This document shows, piece by piece, positions 33,065 to 33,608 of a DNA stretch of 33,608 nt; positions within the stretch are counted from its first letter, which is position 1, and each line of letters opens with the position of its first letter. Below the pieces are notes generated by a model, which ran no database searches, was not told the DNA's origin, and was given only the letters and a program-made list of their open reading frames with translations. The stretch lies in assembly GCA_034505495.1 (NCBI GenBank), contig JAPDQV010000009.1, forward strand, positions 1-33,608, given 5' to 3'. The stretch is from a candidate division KSB1 bacterium. Its GTDB lineage: Bacteria; Zhuqueibacterota; Zhuqueibacteria; Residuimicrobiales; Krinioviventaceae. A program made the translations under genes and the position numbers.

Positions 33065-33608
33065 TCATTCGACGTTCTCCCGCAGCAACGCCACGACCTT
33101 GCCTTGAATGCTCCATTCTTCTTCAGGGCGAAGATCCGGGTACAGGGGATTCTCCGCCTTGAGATAGAGGCGGCCGTTCTCCGCCGCCAACCGCTTGACC
33201 GTCGCCTCGTTGCCGATGAGCGCCACAACAATATCGCCCAGATCGGCAATCTGCTGTGAACGAACAATAACGACGTCGTTGTGCAGAATGCCGGCGTTGC
33301 GCATGCTGTCGCCCTTGACGCGCAACAGAAAATGGCGCCCGGGAGAGTGAAGGAGATATTTCGGCACGGCCAGGTAGCGCTCAATGTTCTCCTCGGCAAG
33401 AATGGGCATGCCGGCCGTTACCGTTCCGACCAACGGCAGCCGTACCTCCTTCCCTACCGTCAACTCGCCGCCCGTCTCCAGCACCCGAATGCCGCGGGCG
33501 ATGTTCTTTTCCCACACAATGTAGCCCTTGCGCGCCAGAGTAGACAAATGCTTGACGGCAGTGTTGCGGGACGAGGCGCCGAGCTCCTCCGTCAACTCCT
33601 GCAGCGTC
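33065..33608 (-). CDS. lexA: LexA SOS repressor (5' end outside window)
   Basis: About 180 residues seen; the first residues lie beyond the right edge. The winged-helix recognition part is visible (TLQELTEELGASSRNTAVKHLSTLARKGYI), then the self-cleavage region with the Ala-Gly bond in VGTVTAGMPILAEENIERYL, catalytic Ser in KGDSMRNAGI and catalytic Lys in NEATVKRL. It thus keeps everything needed for RecA-stimulated autocleavage. First in the cassette with imuB-like and dnaE2, 39 nt before the former. The operator that would show autoregulation lies outside the window. Confidence 0.95.
   Translation of the reverse strand, partial: TLQELTEELGASSRNTAVKHLSTLARKGYIVWEKNIARGIRVLETGGELTVGKEVRLPLVGTVTAGMPILAEENIERYLAVPKYLLHSPGRHFLLRVKGDSMRNAGILHNDVVIVRSQQIADLGDIVVALIGNEATVKRLAAENGRLYLKAENPLYPDLRPEEEWSIQGKVVALLRENVE

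Noticed and set aside
32294..33259. Plus-strand open frame of 321 codons
   Set aside because: Antisense to the imuB-like and lexA genes in high-GC sequence; no recognisable protein.
1..33608. tRNA, rRNA, CRISPR arrays, transposases, phage genes
   Set aside because: Looked for by eye on both strands; nothing with clover-leaf, repeat-spacer or transposase character was found.

Overview
The window reads as a chromosomal segment of a Gram-negative bacterium of the FCB superphylum, possibly a KSB1/Calditrichota-type lineage. This placement is inferred from a PorV/PorQ-like barrel fused to OmpA, a secreted propeller protein with a FlgD/T9SS-like C-terminus, an amgK-murU pair, and an mlaEFD set. 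Gene density is high, almost everything lies on the minus strand, and stop-start overlaps are frequent. No tRNA, rRNA, CRISPR array, IS element or prophage gene was seen.

Layout, from low to high coordinates (minus-strand operons are transcribed from high to low). (1) 1-3986: a rifampicin-phosphotransferase-like dikinase overlapping an MrfA/YprA DNA-repair helicase that is cut by the window edge. (2) 4016-10111: an envelope operon with a candidate promoter, a secreted propeller protein, a PorV-OmpA-AMIN fusion, an UshA-like lipoprotein, and a 16-bp-stem terminator. The lipoprotein gene has an in-frame TGA exactly where its family is expected to carry a Cys (PCG-TGA...GGLARRA), followed by a SECIS-like hairpin. 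It is best read as a 319-residue selenoprotein, and conventional gene calling would truncate it to 238 residues. (3) 10143-12225: buk-ptb. (4) 12259-17695: a housekeeping operon with an unknown exported protein, DUF4416, purM, gpsA, asnS, acyP and apt. (5) 17738-25290: a long same-strand run starting from a good sigma70-like promoter, with a second butyrate kinase, a membrane protein, mlaE, mlaF, mlaD, hslR, gdhA and xylA, closed by an intrinsic terminator. (6) 25448-27495: the only plus-strand genes, amgK and murU (MurNAc recycling to UDP-MurNAc), separated by a 314-nt gap that contains an extended imperfect inverted repeat. (7) 27511-33608: an SOS mutasome cassette with lexA (cut by the edge), a Y-family polymerase homologue lacking all three catalytic acids but keeping a clamp-binding QLSLF motif (ImuB-like), a GNAT-like gene, and a short DnaE2/ImuC-type polymerase. 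No imuA is visible.

The main candidates for something new are the UGA/Sec metallophosphatase-like lipoprotein and the ImuA-less mutasome with an interposed GNAT-like gene. Metabolically, two butyrate kinases, Ptb and glutamate dehydrogenase suggest acyl-CoA-linked substrate-level phosphorylation, perhaps from amino acids or sugars (inference).
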